Translations under genes and position numbers: made by a program
Source: Apodospora peruviana
Taxonomy: Eukaryota > Ascomycota > Sordariomycetes > Sordariales > Lasiosphaeriaceae
Length of the DNA stretch: 64,000 nt
Assembly: GCA_033439685.1 (NCBI GenBank)
Contig: JAUEDM010000007.1
Span: 930,001-994,000, forward strand
Direction of reading: 5' to 3'
Shown: piece by piece, positions 23,530-35,037 of the stretch
Layout: each line of letters starts with the position of its first letter
Position numbering within the stretch: the first letter of the stretch is position 1
The notes under the pieces: generated by a model
What the model saw: the letters and a program-made list of their open reading frames with translations, nothing else
What the model was told of the DNA's origin: nothing
Database searches by the model: none

Positions 23530-24579
23530 ATGTTTTTGCAACGCTCCGCCGTGGCCGTCGCCCGCCGTGCGGCCGTCGCCCCTGTCCTGCGACGCAGCTT
23601 GGCTACCACCGTCGTGCGCCGTAAGTCACTCTTCTCGCGAAGCATTGGGAGCCCGACGGAACAAGAGCAATTCGAAATTGGAAGGGAGTGGAAGCTTCAG
23701 CTTCAAATTTCAAGTTGGCTGGAGCTGGAGCTAGAGCTGCTTCAGCAGCAACTCGATTGGAGTTTCCCTGAGGAATTTACTGACATTTTTCTTTGGTCAC
23801 AGGTGACGCCATCTCCGAGTCGAAGCCCGCGGCCACCAAGATCAAGCCCCTCAGCGGTATGGAATACTTCTCCAACCTACTCCCCGACCACGAATTGGCG
23901 AATTGCGTCACAGAATATAGCTTCTTTGGGAAGACATAGAGCTATTTGAGCGACAGTGGAGTTGACAAGCAAGGCCCGAGCTTGGAAGCAAAACGACGTG
24001 AACGGGGAGCTGTGGATGGGTGCCAATTGGACGAACCATCCGAGTTGAGGGTAAAAGCTGACTTGTCGAGCTGCTGCGATTAGAGATCAAGTCGGTTGAC
24101 GACCTCATCGGCCCCGGTGCCGCCCCCGGTACCGTCCCTACCGACCTCGAGCAGTCCACCGGTCTGGAGCGTCTCGAGATTCTCGGCAAGATGGAGGGCG
24201 TCGATATCTTCGACATGCGGCCGCTGGACGCCTCGCGCCGGGGAACTCTCGAGAACCCCATCATGGTCAAGGGCGCTGGTGAGGAGCAGTACGCCGGCTG
24301 CACCGGCTCCCCGGCTGACTCGCACAACGTTATCTGGCTGACGGTTCGTGACTTTCTTCACCATGGTATTTTTTGTTTTGGGGGGGGGGGGGTTGCTGAT
24401 TCCTTTATTAGATGAGCCGAGACCGCCCCATCGAGCGGTGCCCCGAGTGCGGCAGCGTTTACAAGCTGGAGTATATCGGCCCCGAGGATGATGACCACGG
24501 CCACCACGACGACCATGGCCACCACGGCTTCGAGGAGCCCAAGACCTTTGCCGATTACGTCAAGCCTAGCTACTGGTAA
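23530..24579 (+). CDS. COX4: cytochrome c oxidase subunit 4 (mammalian Vb type)
   Basis: Four exons, 23530-23620, 23803-23856, 24084-24343 and 24412-24579, encode 190 residues. The nuclear-encoded subunit binds zinc on the matrix side of respiratory complex IV. The N-terminus is a mitochondrial presequence (Arg/Ala-rich, MFLQRSAVAVARRAAV). The mature part has the family core GLERLEILGKMEG, the PLDASRRGTLENP segment, a first Cys in YAGCTGSPADSH and the CPECG pair that supplies zinc ligands. A His/Asp-rich stretch (residues about 155-172) precedes the end. Introns are longer than average (182 and 227 bases for the first two). The third uses a GTTCGT donor and contains a run of 13 G at 24380-24392. 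Confidence 0.92.
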
Positions 24580-25290
24580 ACACCTGTGGTTGGTGGACTG
24601 GGTCTAGTATGAGTATGGTTGCTAAGTGGGTGGGAGTTGGTTAGGAGCGCCATGGAACCTACACAAAACTAGTTGAGGTTCTTTTCTGAAGGTGAAGATG
24701 GGTGGGCGGACTTGTAGATTATTCGGGGGCAAACGAGCTGTATAGAATCCCTTCTATGTCCCTGGACCTTTTTGTTTTCCTGCCCGTGCCTTTCTGCTTT
24801 TATGCAAGCGAGGTCAGGTCATGTGGCCGGTTGTATGCCGTCACTAAACTAATTGTTCTCGTAGAGATTTGCTGACGACAGTTCTCCTGCTGTCCCAGCT
24901 GCAGGCTAGGTTGGAATTCCAACGTCCATCCTGCTTCGTAGACGTCATGCTCCAATGCTGGAGGGAAACGACCTCAAAACTCTGGAACTCTCTACGACGT
25001 ATCTTTCCGAGATCTCTTGAACCTGCCGAACCTTCCATGTAGGACCATCACGTCAGACTGAGAGGATATATAACCCATTCGCTCGTCTAACTTTTGCACA
25101 TGACCATGCGCGCCCTCGGTAGTCACTCCAAGAAACTTTGGTTTGACCAACCTTTTCACCTCCTTGTCCTCGACTCCAGCCAGCGGCACGATACGTACTC
25201 AGATCCGTCTCTCTTGACATTTGGTGGTAAGTTTCTTCCTTGCCTCTGTACAGTGTACAGGGTATGTTGACTGTGTGTGTGTTTGTCATT
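24580..25290. other. intergenic region, convergent 3' ends
   Basis: No gene is supported between the COX4 stop and the stop of the minus-strand DUF4604 gene. Nothing distinctive was seen. Confidence 0.4.
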
Positions 25291-25917
25291 TCAACCCTCC
25301 TCCTCGTCGTCATCATTGAAACTGAGCTTGATCTTTTTGGCCTTTTTCTTGCCGCTACCACCGCCGCCCTTGTTATTCTTGTTGTTGTCGGTAGTGGTAC
25401 TGCTCTTTCCTGTTTGCGCTTGCGCTTGTTGCGCAGATTTGTTGTCGTCATCTTCCACGGCGGCTGTTTTCCTCTTTCTCTTATTATTATTGTCTTCTTC
25501 TTTCTCGTCGTCGTCATCATCGTCATGCTGCCCAGCCCCAATGACCTTGCCGACCTTTTTCTTCTTTTTTATTATTGTCGTCGTAGTTGTCGACTGCTTT
25601 TCCTCCTCCTGCTGTTTCTCTTTCTGCTCAACCTGGGTCTTGACGTCGTCCTCCTTGACTTCTTCGGTGTCTTCGTCAGCAGCAGCATTCATGCTCTCCA
25701 TATCCACCACGTTCCCGTGGTCGTCGACCACCAGAGGTGCGTCCTCAGCCTCGGCGCTGCCGGAGCGTGGCTTCACCGGCCGTCGGCGCGCCGAGAGGAT
25801 AGGGTCCCTACCGCCGGTATCGCGGCTCGAGGTGGCCTCTTCGCCGCGAAGGCGGGCCAGGAAGGGTGGGAGGTTGGAGTTGTATTGGAGGTTTTTGGCG
25901 GTGATTTTACCGGACAT
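25291..25917 (-). CDS. DUF4604 low-complexity charged protein
   Basis: A single exon of 208 residues. The N-terminus MSGKITAKNLQYNSNLPPFL followed by ARLRGE is the conserved signature of the fungal DUF4604 family. Beyond about residue 75 the protein is highly charged low complexity with alternating Glu/Asp, Lys and Thr/Asn runs and two Lys-rich clusters that look like nuclear localisation signals. The C-terminus is KKAKKIKLSF then an acidic end. The function of the family is unknown to me; similarly charged proteins are often nuclear or nucleolar. The opposite strand carries long open frames only because of the repetitive codons. Confidence 0.85.
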   Translation of the reverse strand: MSGKITAKNLQYNSNLPPFLARLRGEEATSSRDTGGRDPILSARRRPVKPRSGSAEAEDAPLVVDDHGNVVDMESMNAAADEDTEEVKEDDVKTQVEQKEKQQEEEKQSTTTTTIIKKKKKVGKVIGAGQHDDDDDDEKEEDNNNKRKRKTAAVEDDDNKSAQQAQAQTGKSSTTTDNNKNNKGGGGSGKKKAKKIKLSFNDDDEEEG

Positions 25918-26644
25918 TTTTGGTTCTTTTTCTTTTGTGCTCTGCTCGGCTTCCGGGATGCGGTTTGGTGGGTTGAAAGTTTGTTAGTGGTGTGGTGGTA
26001 TCTTATGCGGCAGGGGATGTTTGCCAAGTTCCTCTGGGCGGTGTTTGTTAAAAGGTCCAATCGTAGGTCATTGAGGCTGATGTTAGGCGGGCTGTTGCTT
26101 GGAATAAGGCTGAGGCGGTTGGCACATGCTTCCCCATGCTGCAGGCACAAACCAAGCACCTGGAGGTGGGGTTCACGGGGCTCAGATTTTGCAGCTGTGT
26201 TCACCAAGCAACCACAGGGCAACGCCAGTCGTTTCAACTGCCCAGATTGAGTGATCCTGTGCCTGCAGCTGTTTTATAAAATATTTAATTGCGTATGTGA
26301 TTGAGACCTGACTATTGAGCTCGAAAATGGACTGAACCTGCAGTGCGGTGAAATTTGGGTCCAGGGTTAGGTTTCACCGCCCCAGCACTGGCAGTGTTTA
26401 CTCTCTTGGTCTGCCCCTTTTTATCCCTCTCAACTTTGCCTCGGTCAATAAGGTTGAAAAAGAAAGAAGATGAAAGTAAAAAGAAATTAACTTGTTGGTA
26501 TCCTTCGCCTGTACCTCCATGACCGCGGTGAGTCTTGTAAGAATAATGAAAACATGAGCTTCAATTGTACCAGGGTTAGGGTCTATCGTTGCCCCTTTTC
26601 AACCCCCTTTATCATAAGTATCCCACTCGAACGTCCTGGATAAG
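25918..26644. other. intergenic region
   Basis: No gene is supported. It should contain the promoter of the DUF4604 gene and the 3' flank of the broken DUF3176 gene. Confidence 0.35.
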
Positions 26645-28648
26645 TCAATACTCCTTTTGTGCAGAAGCCAGTACAACCTTGCCTCCATCATCTGTTAGCT
26701 TGCCAAGCAGCCTGACGCGGATTGCTTGCGCTGCCGCCTTGATATCGGTCATCGTCCTCGTCCTCTCGCTTTCCCTGTGGAGTACCTCGTCGTCGTGATC
26801 CAGCCCGTTGTATATGACAGCCAGAGACGAATCCTTCCAAAGTCCCGCCACTCTCCTGGTGCGAGACATGACGACGAGCAAGAAGATAATCCCGAGAACT
26901 TCGAGACCTATTGGCAATCCTAGCCAAACCCAACGCACCACCACAACGGTTTCAGATACCTTGAATGAGCCCGTGAAAGGCTCCTGCTGACCGTGACTCC
27001 GCGTCCGCGAGAGATTGTTCAATGCCGCGGCTATGGACTACATCACGGCCCCCAGCGTGTTGTTTTGCACCCGCCTATGGATGTCGTCCGATGGGCGGTC
27101 CGAGACTGGATAGTCGTCTAGCCTTGCCCTCCAAGTATCTGACTTGTTCTGTTTAGAGAGCATTAAGATGCGTGTCTCGATGCTGTAAAGACCATTCGGA
27201 ATACTTGGAGATGACCGCTATTTATCTTTCTCTGTACAAAAGCTCATGGTGGTTGAATTTGCAATCAATGCCATCGAACTCTCTAAGTCGCTAACATATT
27301 GAATGGGGCAATTTCTGAACGAGTTCTTTGCACTAGTACTGTAGTTCGTGTCATCAGGAGCCCAGCACAAAGCGTTATCCCCCAACACCGTCGAATTGTC
27401 GCTGTATATCGTTCCAAGTTAGACTTGAGTCGTCCACAGATGGTGAAGAAGAAACCGTGGATCCATTGGCCACAGATACTGTGTGTGCGGTCTTGCAATA
27501 GGTCAAGACTGCCCATTCTGCCCTCTCGAGCTTGGCCTGTGGGAGCTCGGGGAGCCTAGTGTGATCTGGGAACCAGGAGAGTTGGACCAAGCCCATTACG
27601 AGTCCGTTACGAACCCGGATTATTGGTGAGGTATTTTGTTTGACTGTGAAGTCGTCAAGATTGATCACACCTATTATGGATATCGCACGGTCAATGTAGA
27701 GTTCATAGTAAGCACTCGGCCAGTAGTTGAAGTTGATGGCTTGATGAAGGGAGTCGGTCTTTCTGGGCCCGAAGTAGACATTGCAATCGTAAGATGATTC
27801 ATCATCTGTCGCATTCTCTTTCTCCCATACTATCCTTTCAATTTTTGCCGTGTCAAGGGCAATGTTGCAGTCCAACTCTAGGGCGTCCAGATCGCACCGT
27901 GTAGTTTATTGATGTACTCCAAGTCGGAGCACAAGCCGATCATTGGATTGGCGAAGGATTAACGAAAGAAGGATGGATGAGTTAATCGTTCAGTCCTGAC
28001 TTCATCTGAATCGACAAACGAAACTTTCTCGGTGTATCCCACAACTTGCTGAACAAAGGGATCAACGGCCAGAGCTAGGATCGTGATGACGGCTCCAAGT
28101 GATGCGATCGACAGGACGGTCCGGCGTCCAAACAGCAGCTTGGCCGCGTCGAGAGGACCTCTGCTTGCCTGGTCAAAGGTTTCCAAATTGTCGAGCCGGC
28201 GGGGCTCCTCTTCGTACCAGTCCCACTTCACCTGTCCGAGCACCGCCGAGACCGTGAATATCAGGCTGGACTTTGAGATTGTCGACATCGTGGATACGAT
28301 CGCGTTAAGTGTGATGCCGCCAGGAAGGTGCAGAAAGACGTGGCCGTCGTAGATCTCAAGAATGACGGCGATGGCAAGGATACTCGCTCCCGAGAGCAGC
28401 ATCGAGAGAGACTCCCAAGTCCACCCGTCATCGAGCCGGTTCAGTCGGTATCGAAATGCTGGCCGCAGGCTGTTTTCGGGAGTCGAGTTTATTGGACCCG
28501 TCTGTTGATCTTTCGGGGTAGGCAAAAGTACCGTTTCCATTCTGAACTCGGAACTTGCCAGAGGTGAAATAATGACATGAGGCTGTTGCCACGCTGCTTG
28601 CGCGCTTCCTGTTTGAACAGGTGATGGGGTTTGAACGGTAGCTGTCAT
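26645..28648 (-). pseudogene. broken DUF3176 multi-pass membrane protein gene
   Basis: The first segment (28648-27959) begins with an ATG and encodes 229 residues with the DUF3176 start: DDGWTWESLSMLLSGA, then three hydrophobic helices ending near DPFVQQVVGY. A second segment (27905-27375) and a third (27378-26645) carry the rest, including the C-terminal RWVWLGLPIGLEVL helix and the family's WKDSSLA motif. The segments are not joined by a clean frame: a stop at 27959, an in-frame stop at 27906-27908, a one-base shift at the C5 run 27379-27383, and stops at 27218-27220 and 27038-27040 inside sequence that otherwise continues to read as protein. An intron could remove the first two, not the last three economically. 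The region after helix three is also shorter than I would expect for the family. I call it a pseudogene; an alternative is sequencing error plus unusual introns. Confidence 0.65.
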
Positions 28649-29552
28649 GGATGTTTGTTATACTATTCAAATCTCTCCAGGATATGAACAGCGGGAAAAG
28701 CAGAGCAGTATATAGTGTACATTGGGTAGGTAGATAATAATATGATATTCTGCTCTGCAAGACTTCGAGCGCCTCCAATACAGGATGAAACCCCTGAGGC
28801 CCATCTTCCAGCTCCAGGTCCAGGTTCCACGACGTCCTCAAACTGGCATACAATAAACTAGATACGTAGAATGTAGCAGTTTACCCGGTTGCAGCTGGCC
28901 TGGCGCTGCGCCGTCAAAGCAATATACAACCTACCATATCTCTGCTTTCTCAATTTCACTTTGGTCCCCAGATAGCCCCCAAAACGGCAAGATAAATATT
29001 AGAAGACTGAAAATGGAAAATAGGGGGTTACTTTGGCGCCCCGGGTTGGGGGCGGTGAGTTGACTGCTGGCCGCTCGTTCATTGTGGCCGGATATCTCCA
29101 GCCCACCATATTTGAGCTTTCTAATTGTACAAACGGCTAGATCCTCGATAGTTGTTCAAATACTTAGCTGTGCGGCTCATCGGCTACGGCCGCCCCCTGT
29201 CATGAGTCGCTAATTAGTAGACCGCTATATTAGAAAAAAAGGGGGATAACAAGGAAAATAGCCATGACCACAACCGCAACCACGCCTACAGCCGCCACTA
29301 TTGGGAATAATTAGTTTTCTATTTCCCTAGATAAACTAGCAAATTTTGACGAGTTTAACCAGTTGCTTCTTTTTAGCATAGTTATCGACAATGTTGTCTA
29401 ACACACCAAATACATCTCAAGCTTCCCCCAAGCACAAATCTAACACATCTAGGTAGCCAGCCATCTTCCGATCTCTCTTGTTTTATTTATTTATCTCATT
29501 CCAACCAATCCCCAAAGCCCAAAGCCCAATACCAGTACTGTACTGCCTGTAC
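28649..29552. other. intergenic region
   Basis: No gene is supported. Two related segments, at about 28933-28959 and 29105-29130, share the pattern ACCATATnTnnGCTTTCT, hinting at a decayed duplication. Confidence 0.35.
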
Positions 29553-31841
29553 TCACCAAGCCGACCCTCCCAAATCCGTAACCGCCCCGTGACTCGCATC
29601 CCCAACCAACCGAGCATACTTGGCCAACGCGCCCCTCGTCGGCTTCATCTTAGGCGGCACCCATACCTTCCGTCTCCTCTCAAACTCTTTAACAATCTCA
29701 TACTCTCCTTGGACACCATCAACCGTCCTGACAACATCAATGCGATTCATAATCGCATCGATCATCACCGTGTCCCCGTCCTGGACAAGCGCAACCGGGC
29801 CCCCGAGCGCCGCTTCCGGCACCACGTGTCCGACAATGAATCCATGGCTGGCACCACTATACCTGCCATCAGTCACGAGCGCGACATTTTTCAGTCCAGC
29901 GCCCATGATGGCCGCGCTGGCGCGCAACTGTTCCGGCATCCCGGGCCCGCCCTTGGGACCCTCAAACCGCACGATCAGAACTAAATTGCCCTCGTCCGGC
30001 CGGATCGCGCCGACAGCCAGCGCGTCGTTTAGCTCGTGCTCCTTATTGAAGACGCGCGCGGCACCCGTAAAAGAAAGCCCTTCCTTGCCCGTGATCTTGG
30101 CGACCGAACCGCCCGGAGATAGGTTGCCATGAAGCACGCGCAGATGACCGGTCGCTTTGATGGGGTCGTCGAGCGGCCTGATGATCTTCTGGCCCGGGTC
30201 GAGGGCGGGCCAGGACGCAACGTTTTCGGCGAGCGTCTTGCCTGTCACAGTCATGATAGAGCCGTCGATCAAGCCCGCAGCGACGAGCATTTTCAGCACC
30301 GATGGCGTGCCGCCGATTTTGTACAGGTCTTCCATAAAGTACCTGCCCGAAGGGGCGAGGTCGGCGAGGAATGGCGTGCGGTTGGACGTCCGTTGGACGT
30401 CATCCAGAGTAAGCGGGACGTCGGCGGTGTTGGCCATGGCCAGGAAGTGCAGGATGCCGTTGGTGCTGCCGCCTAGTACCATGGTGACCACGAGCGCGTT
30501 CTCGAAGGCCGCGCGGGTCATCAAGTCCCGCGGGCGGATGTCCTTCTCCATGCAGATGCGGATGGCCTCGGCGGCGCGCTCGCACTCGCGCGCCTTCTCG
30601 GGGGAGGTGGCTGGGTAGGAGGAAGAGCCGGGCAGTGATAGGCCCATGGCCTCGATGGCCGTCGCCATCGTGTTGGCGGTGTACATGCCTCCGCAGGCGC
30701 CGGCGCCGGGACAGGCGTGCTGCGTGATGTCCTCGAGGACATCACTCGGGGTGGCGTTGGCACCTGGCCCGCTCTTGCAGTTAGTCTGAAGTTTGCCGTA
30801 GTTGTAAGCGCCAGCGGCCTCGTAGCAAGTGACGATGTTGATGTCCTTGTCGAGGAGGTCAGAGTGGCCCTTGCGGATGGTACCGCCGTAGATCATGAGG
30901 AAGGGTCGGTTGTGACGGGCGGCTGCCATGACGACGCCGGGCATGTTCTTGTCGCATCCAGGGATGCTGATGTTGGCGTCATGGTGTTGAGCACATGTTA
31001 CTGTTTCTATGCTATCGGCAATGATCTCTCGTGACTGAAGCGAATAACGCATGCCTTATTTTTTTGGCGACATCAGAATCCACCTATGTTTGTTGTTGCC
31101 CCTATTCCTTCGGGGGGTTATGTGCTTCATGGAAGTACTTACCCTCTCCGCCCATTGTGATGGCATCCGAGACTCCTATTGTGTTATACTGCCATGCCAG
31201 CATATTCTGCTTCTCAACGGACTTCTTGACGATCTTGCCAAAGTCGAGCACTGTGCCAAGGTTAATGCTACCCAACGCCGTACTAGCAAGGCTACCACTC
31301 ACAATGTGTGCTAAGGAAACGGTCAGCTAAGGAAACGACCCAGCAGGAAGGTACCGAAATAAACTCACTTGCATGGGTTTCCCTCCCACCACACGGTAGC
31401 AATACCCACGTGCGGGGCATTCTTCATCATGTCCCTATTCGGAACGCCGGCTCCATAGAGCATCGCCTTACCAAAACGAACATGTTAGTTAGCCGGCCAC
31501 CGACACCCATCCCAAGAAACCCCATCCCCGGGATGCCGGTACCCCTCACCGTCCTGATGATGGACAATCTGCCGGTGCCGAGTATCCGAACACGAGGGTT
31601 GCAGCCGGTTTAGACCGGGAATATGGGTAGCCAGGTAGAAAGGCAGCAACTCCAGAGAGTCAGGAAGTCTCACCTGCGCACCAGGGAACTCATGTTCTCG
31701 CGTCAGAACGTGAGACCAACGGTTGAGAGCACCATTAGGCGGGAGAGTCTCCCATTGAATGTATTCTCCATCCTTGGGTTCGTTCCTGGGTTCATTTTGA
31801 CCACTCTCTTGGGTGGATGTGTCGTCGATATGGGGCGCCAT
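29553..31841 (-). CDS. dihydroxyacid dehydratase (IlvD/Edd family) paralogue
   Basis: Four exons on the minus strand, 31674-31841, 31369-31466, 31143-31267 and 29553-31054, encode 630 residues. The family converts 2,3-dihydroxy-3-methylbutanoate (or the methylpentanoate) to the 2-oxo acid, the third step of valine and isoleucine synthesis. Cluster ligands are visible: the Cys of WWEGNPCN (formed across a splice), CDKNMPG, and ACPGAGACGG. Both family signatures are intact, including DGRYSGASHGFIVGHV near the C-terminus. The N-terminus from the only suitable ATG (MAPHIDDTSTQESGQNEP) is acidic and lacks a mitochondrial presequence, so this is probably not the main mitochondrial Ilv3 but a cytosolic paralogue. 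Filamentous fungi carry several. A role on sugar acids, or as a resistant duplicate, cannot be excluded. The second intron boundary is chosen because it alone restores the Asn after Cys. Confidence 0.9.
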
Positions 31842-33948
31842 TCCGTCGACAGTTGTGGCAGGCTCTAATTCCCTCGGTGGCGAGACTGAGGTTATGAGGA
31901 TAGAGGCAGGGGTGAGGTTCGAATGAGATGGTTTTTTCAATGCACGTTGATCGAGGAACAAAGAAATGATATTATCTTGAGTTGTCTTGCGTTAAAGTCT
32001 GTGGGGATATATGTTGATCTGTCTGACCGTTGGAGTTGTATGGGCCGGGAGGGGCGGGCAAGCGGAGACTCAGACTCTGGCGTGTTGATGATCACGTAGA
32101 CTTCACATGACGCAAAGAAGCAGCGTGACGAAAAACCCGATCCTTACTAGCAGCTACTTGCTGGTTCAAACCCCGTTAACCGAACGTCGGCAATGGCTGG
32201 TCAGGACTGCCTGCCAGCTAGGCCCATCTTGCCCATCTTGCCCGTCTTGTCGACCAAAGAGAACGTAGTCCGAAGCTTGTTGGGGGTGGTCAACTGGAAT
32301 CCGGGGACGGTGGTTGGTTCCCGTCGGCTGGAGCTACGGCCTTTGACAATCCACTTCGGAGCCATGCAGAGGAGAGTGGATCTCCAGTCCAGACGACGCC
32401 GGTCAGGCACATGTCAGGGTCCGGTCACGGCCCGATCAGGGGACCACGGATTATCAAGACCAAAGAAATGGCAAGGCAACTCGGAATCGAAATAAAGGAT
32501 ATAGATAGACAGAGGGCCTCCCACTAGCAAACTCGCCGGTGGTATTCTTATCAGAACAGACCGAGAAAAAAGTGGTCGATAACGTGGGATTCGATGACCT
32601 GGGCACGGAGCGGGAAACGACAAGCGGCGGTAACCGTCGACCCGGCTCTGGGCTCTTCGTCCTCCCACGTAGGCTGTTTCTTCGTCATGTACGAGGACGC
32701 TACCCACGCAGAAGCGAAGCGGCGGCACTTGTTATGCACACCCAGGGGTTCCGGAGCGAGACTAGTCTCGTTCCAGTCCGCTGCTGCATCTGAGCTCTCC
32801 ATCCGCCGCTACCCGATGGCAACACTGGAATCACGTTGTTTTTGGCCTTCTATATCATAAAGCGGGCTGCTGGTGTGAGTTTCCCGGTCCGGATCCGAAA
32901 GTTTCCACCTAGGTGGTACCGGTACCGTAGCTTGTAGAACGGGTGTAAGTCTTGGTCCCGGCGGTCGGGATAGTGGTGGGTCGAGCTGTGATAATGTTGC
33001 CGCAGGATCACGGAAACACGGCAGTTTAACGATTAATAAATGGGACGATTCGATTCGGATACCAGCACGACGTCGTAGCCATCAGGTCGGGCCGACTAAC
33101 TACTACCTTCTGTCCAAAGATATTTCGTCCGGAAGTCTCGGTCGATCTAGACAATGTGGACTGATTAGGTACCTAGGCATTTCGAGCAATCGTTCGTTCG
33201 GCAGCAGGAAAAGTGATTCGATTTCGCGATAAGCGACGGACCACACTTCAAAATAAAAACTAAGAACTGGCCGATTTCGGAATTGAGATGAACTTGAAGC
33301 AGAAAGTCCGCCCATCTTCGTGGCCCGCATCTGCATCTGTTGCATCTTTGTCAATGGGAAGGAAGCCATGGTTAGGTCGCTCTGGCCCACGCAAGGTATT
33401 CCGTACCTAGTTCAGTGGAGCCCTGTCATCTCAATTAATGCATACCAGCTCCTGTTATATGCATATTATTGAGGTTCATCACGCACCAGTGACACCACAC
33501 CACCAACACCCCCACGTTGCACGTTTTTTGTGAACATATTGCCCGGCTCGAAGCTACCTCAATGGGCACTCATTCGTCATTCTCAACACATGACGCCATC
33601 TTCTTTCCTTGTATGAAGAATTTTCCCGCGGACGGCCCGCGCCTGCAGAGATAGACAGCTGGGCTGACCCCGATTGGCTTCGGATCACATTTGGTGTTTC
33701 CCCGTAGGGTAAGCACGTGCCTTCTTGTTAAGAGAGGTATTTGCACACCAGGGTTTTGGTCCAAGGGCTAAGGTACTCACCCGGAAAATCAACAAGTACG
33801 GTCGCGGAGGCGTATATACTGCTCGGAGAAGCAAATATCCTTACTCATCATAGGCAATACTACGGAATAGACAAATACTATTAAATAATCCGTAATTCTA
33901 GAGAGTAACCACACAATATAACCCCAGCCTCTTCTTTATATCATGGCT
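31842..33948. other. intergenic region between divergent genes
   Basis: No gene is supported. It lies between the dehydratase and the esterase, which are transcribed away from each other, and should hold both promoters. A palindromic TTAGGTACCTAGG-type element occurs at about 33164-33176. Confidence 0.4.
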
Positions 33949-33955
33949 TATAAAC
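33949..33955 (+). promoter_or_regulatory. TATA box candidate of the esterase gene
   Basis: TATAAAC lies about 140 bases before the preferred ATG at 34090. The choice rests on sequence and spacing only. Confidence 0.35.
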
Positions 33956-34089
33956 GCTATTAATACAGGGCGATGAAGTCGGACTCTGTCACCTCCTCGC
34001 GGTGTCACCTGGAAACTCCCTTGGAGGCCAAGTACAGAGACGCATCGCGAATACTCTCGTCCCTAAAAGTAAAACAAACCATCACCACA

Positions 34090-35037
34090 ATGGCCTCCTC
34101 AACCCCAGGGTGGACATTCAACCCCCTCCCGCCCCTTCCATCAGCCCTCTTCCCCAACATCGCCTTCTACAACGCCACCACCTCCTCCTCCCTGAACCTA
34201 ACCTACCAAATATCCCTCTCCTACCCCTTCGAATGGGGCCCCCCCTCTCAGCCCACAACAGCCATCACAAACCACACCGCCCACACAATCTACGTCCTAG
34301 ACGGCAACGCCTACGCCACAACCGCGTCCGAATTTCTCAAGCGCCGCAAGCCCGTCGATCCTTTCCAACCCGACGCCCTCATAGTAGGCATCGGCTACCC
34401 ACTAACAGATTCCGTCTACGACTTCACCCTACGGGCAATTGACTTCGGCGCCCCTATTCCGGGAGAGCCCGTCCCCTTCGGCGCAGACGCCTTCCTGAAT
34501 TTCATCGACCTGCATCTCCGCCCCTGGGTGCAGCAAACCGTCTTCCCCGGCGTCAGTTTTCTTTCAAAAGATGCACTCTTCGGCCACTCGAGCGGGGGCC
34601 TGTTCGTCACTTGGGCGCTCGTCACCCGACCGGACATGTTCGATACCTGGATCGCGGCGAGTCCGTCCCTAACCTTACGGAACGGGACGGTCATCAGTGA
34701 AATCACGAAGCGGTTCGGCGATGGAATTTCCAACGAGGGAGAGGTGGAGTGGGGTAGTCAGAATGGGACGATTCGGAGGCCGGCTGTCTTTGTGGGCTTT
34801 GGGGAGTCGGAGGACTATCCCCTTAGGAGAAAGACGCAGACGGAGGCGCAGTTTCAGGCAAGGAGGAAGTTGCTGCAGAGCTTCTCGCCGGGCAAGTGGA
34901 GCCATGAATTGTATGATCGCTTAGTGGGCAGCGGGAAGATGAGGGATGTGGTGTTGAAGGGGTATCCGGGGCAGGAGCACGCGGCTGCTGGGGGGAGTAC
35001 GTTGATGGATGGTATTGCTTACTTTTTGGACTGGTAA
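34090..35037 (+). CDS. IroE-like alpha/beta hydrolase (putative siderophore esterase)
   Basis: One exon of 315 residues from the ATG at 34090; the frame is open 39 codons further up, but that part reads as leader. The protein is an alpha/beta hydrolase of the esterase D/IroE group: TIYVLDGNAY on an early core strand, a nucleophile elbow GHSSGG with the serine at about residue 167 or 168, and a C-terminal PGQEHAAA carrying the probable catalytic histidine at about 297. Homologues in bacteria hydrolyse enterobactin-type siderophores, and in Aspergillus related esterases open fusarinine and triacetylfusarinine C inside the cell to release iron. No signal peptide is evident, which fits a cytosolic enzyme. 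No siderophore synthetase or transporter lies nearby. Substrate assignment is inference. Confidence 0.8.
   Translation: MASSTPGWTFNPLPPLPSALFPNIAFYNATTSSSLNLTYQISLSYPFEWGPPSQPTTAITNHTAHTIYVLDGNAYATTASEFLKRRKPVDPFQPDALIVGIGYPLTDSVYDFTLRAIDFGAPIPGEPVPFGADAFLNFIDLHLRPWVQQTVFPGVSFLSKDALFGHSSGGLFVTWALVTRPDMFDTWIAASPSLTLRNGTVISEITKRFGDGISNEGEVEWGSQNGTIRRPAVFVGFGESEDYPLRRKTQTEAQFQARRKLLQSFSPGKWSHELYDRLVGSGKMRDVVLKGYPGQEHAAAGGSTLMDGIAYFLDW

Noticed and set aside
25240..26250. 336-codon plus-strand frame rich in Leu and Val opposite the DUF4604 gene
   Set aside because: It mirrors the Asp/Glu/Lys low-complexity codons of the real gene; the DUF4604 N-terminus fixes the coding strand.
27880..28001. Intron in the DUF3176 gene that would remove the first two stops
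   Set aside because: A GTCAGG donor and CCTAG acceptor exist, but using them discards sequence that still reads as family protein and does not repair the three later lesions.
33973..34089. 39 extra N-terminal codons for the esterase
   Set aside because: The extension is not like the hydrolase family and overlaps the probable leader downstream of the TATA candidate; the ATG at 34090 is preferred.
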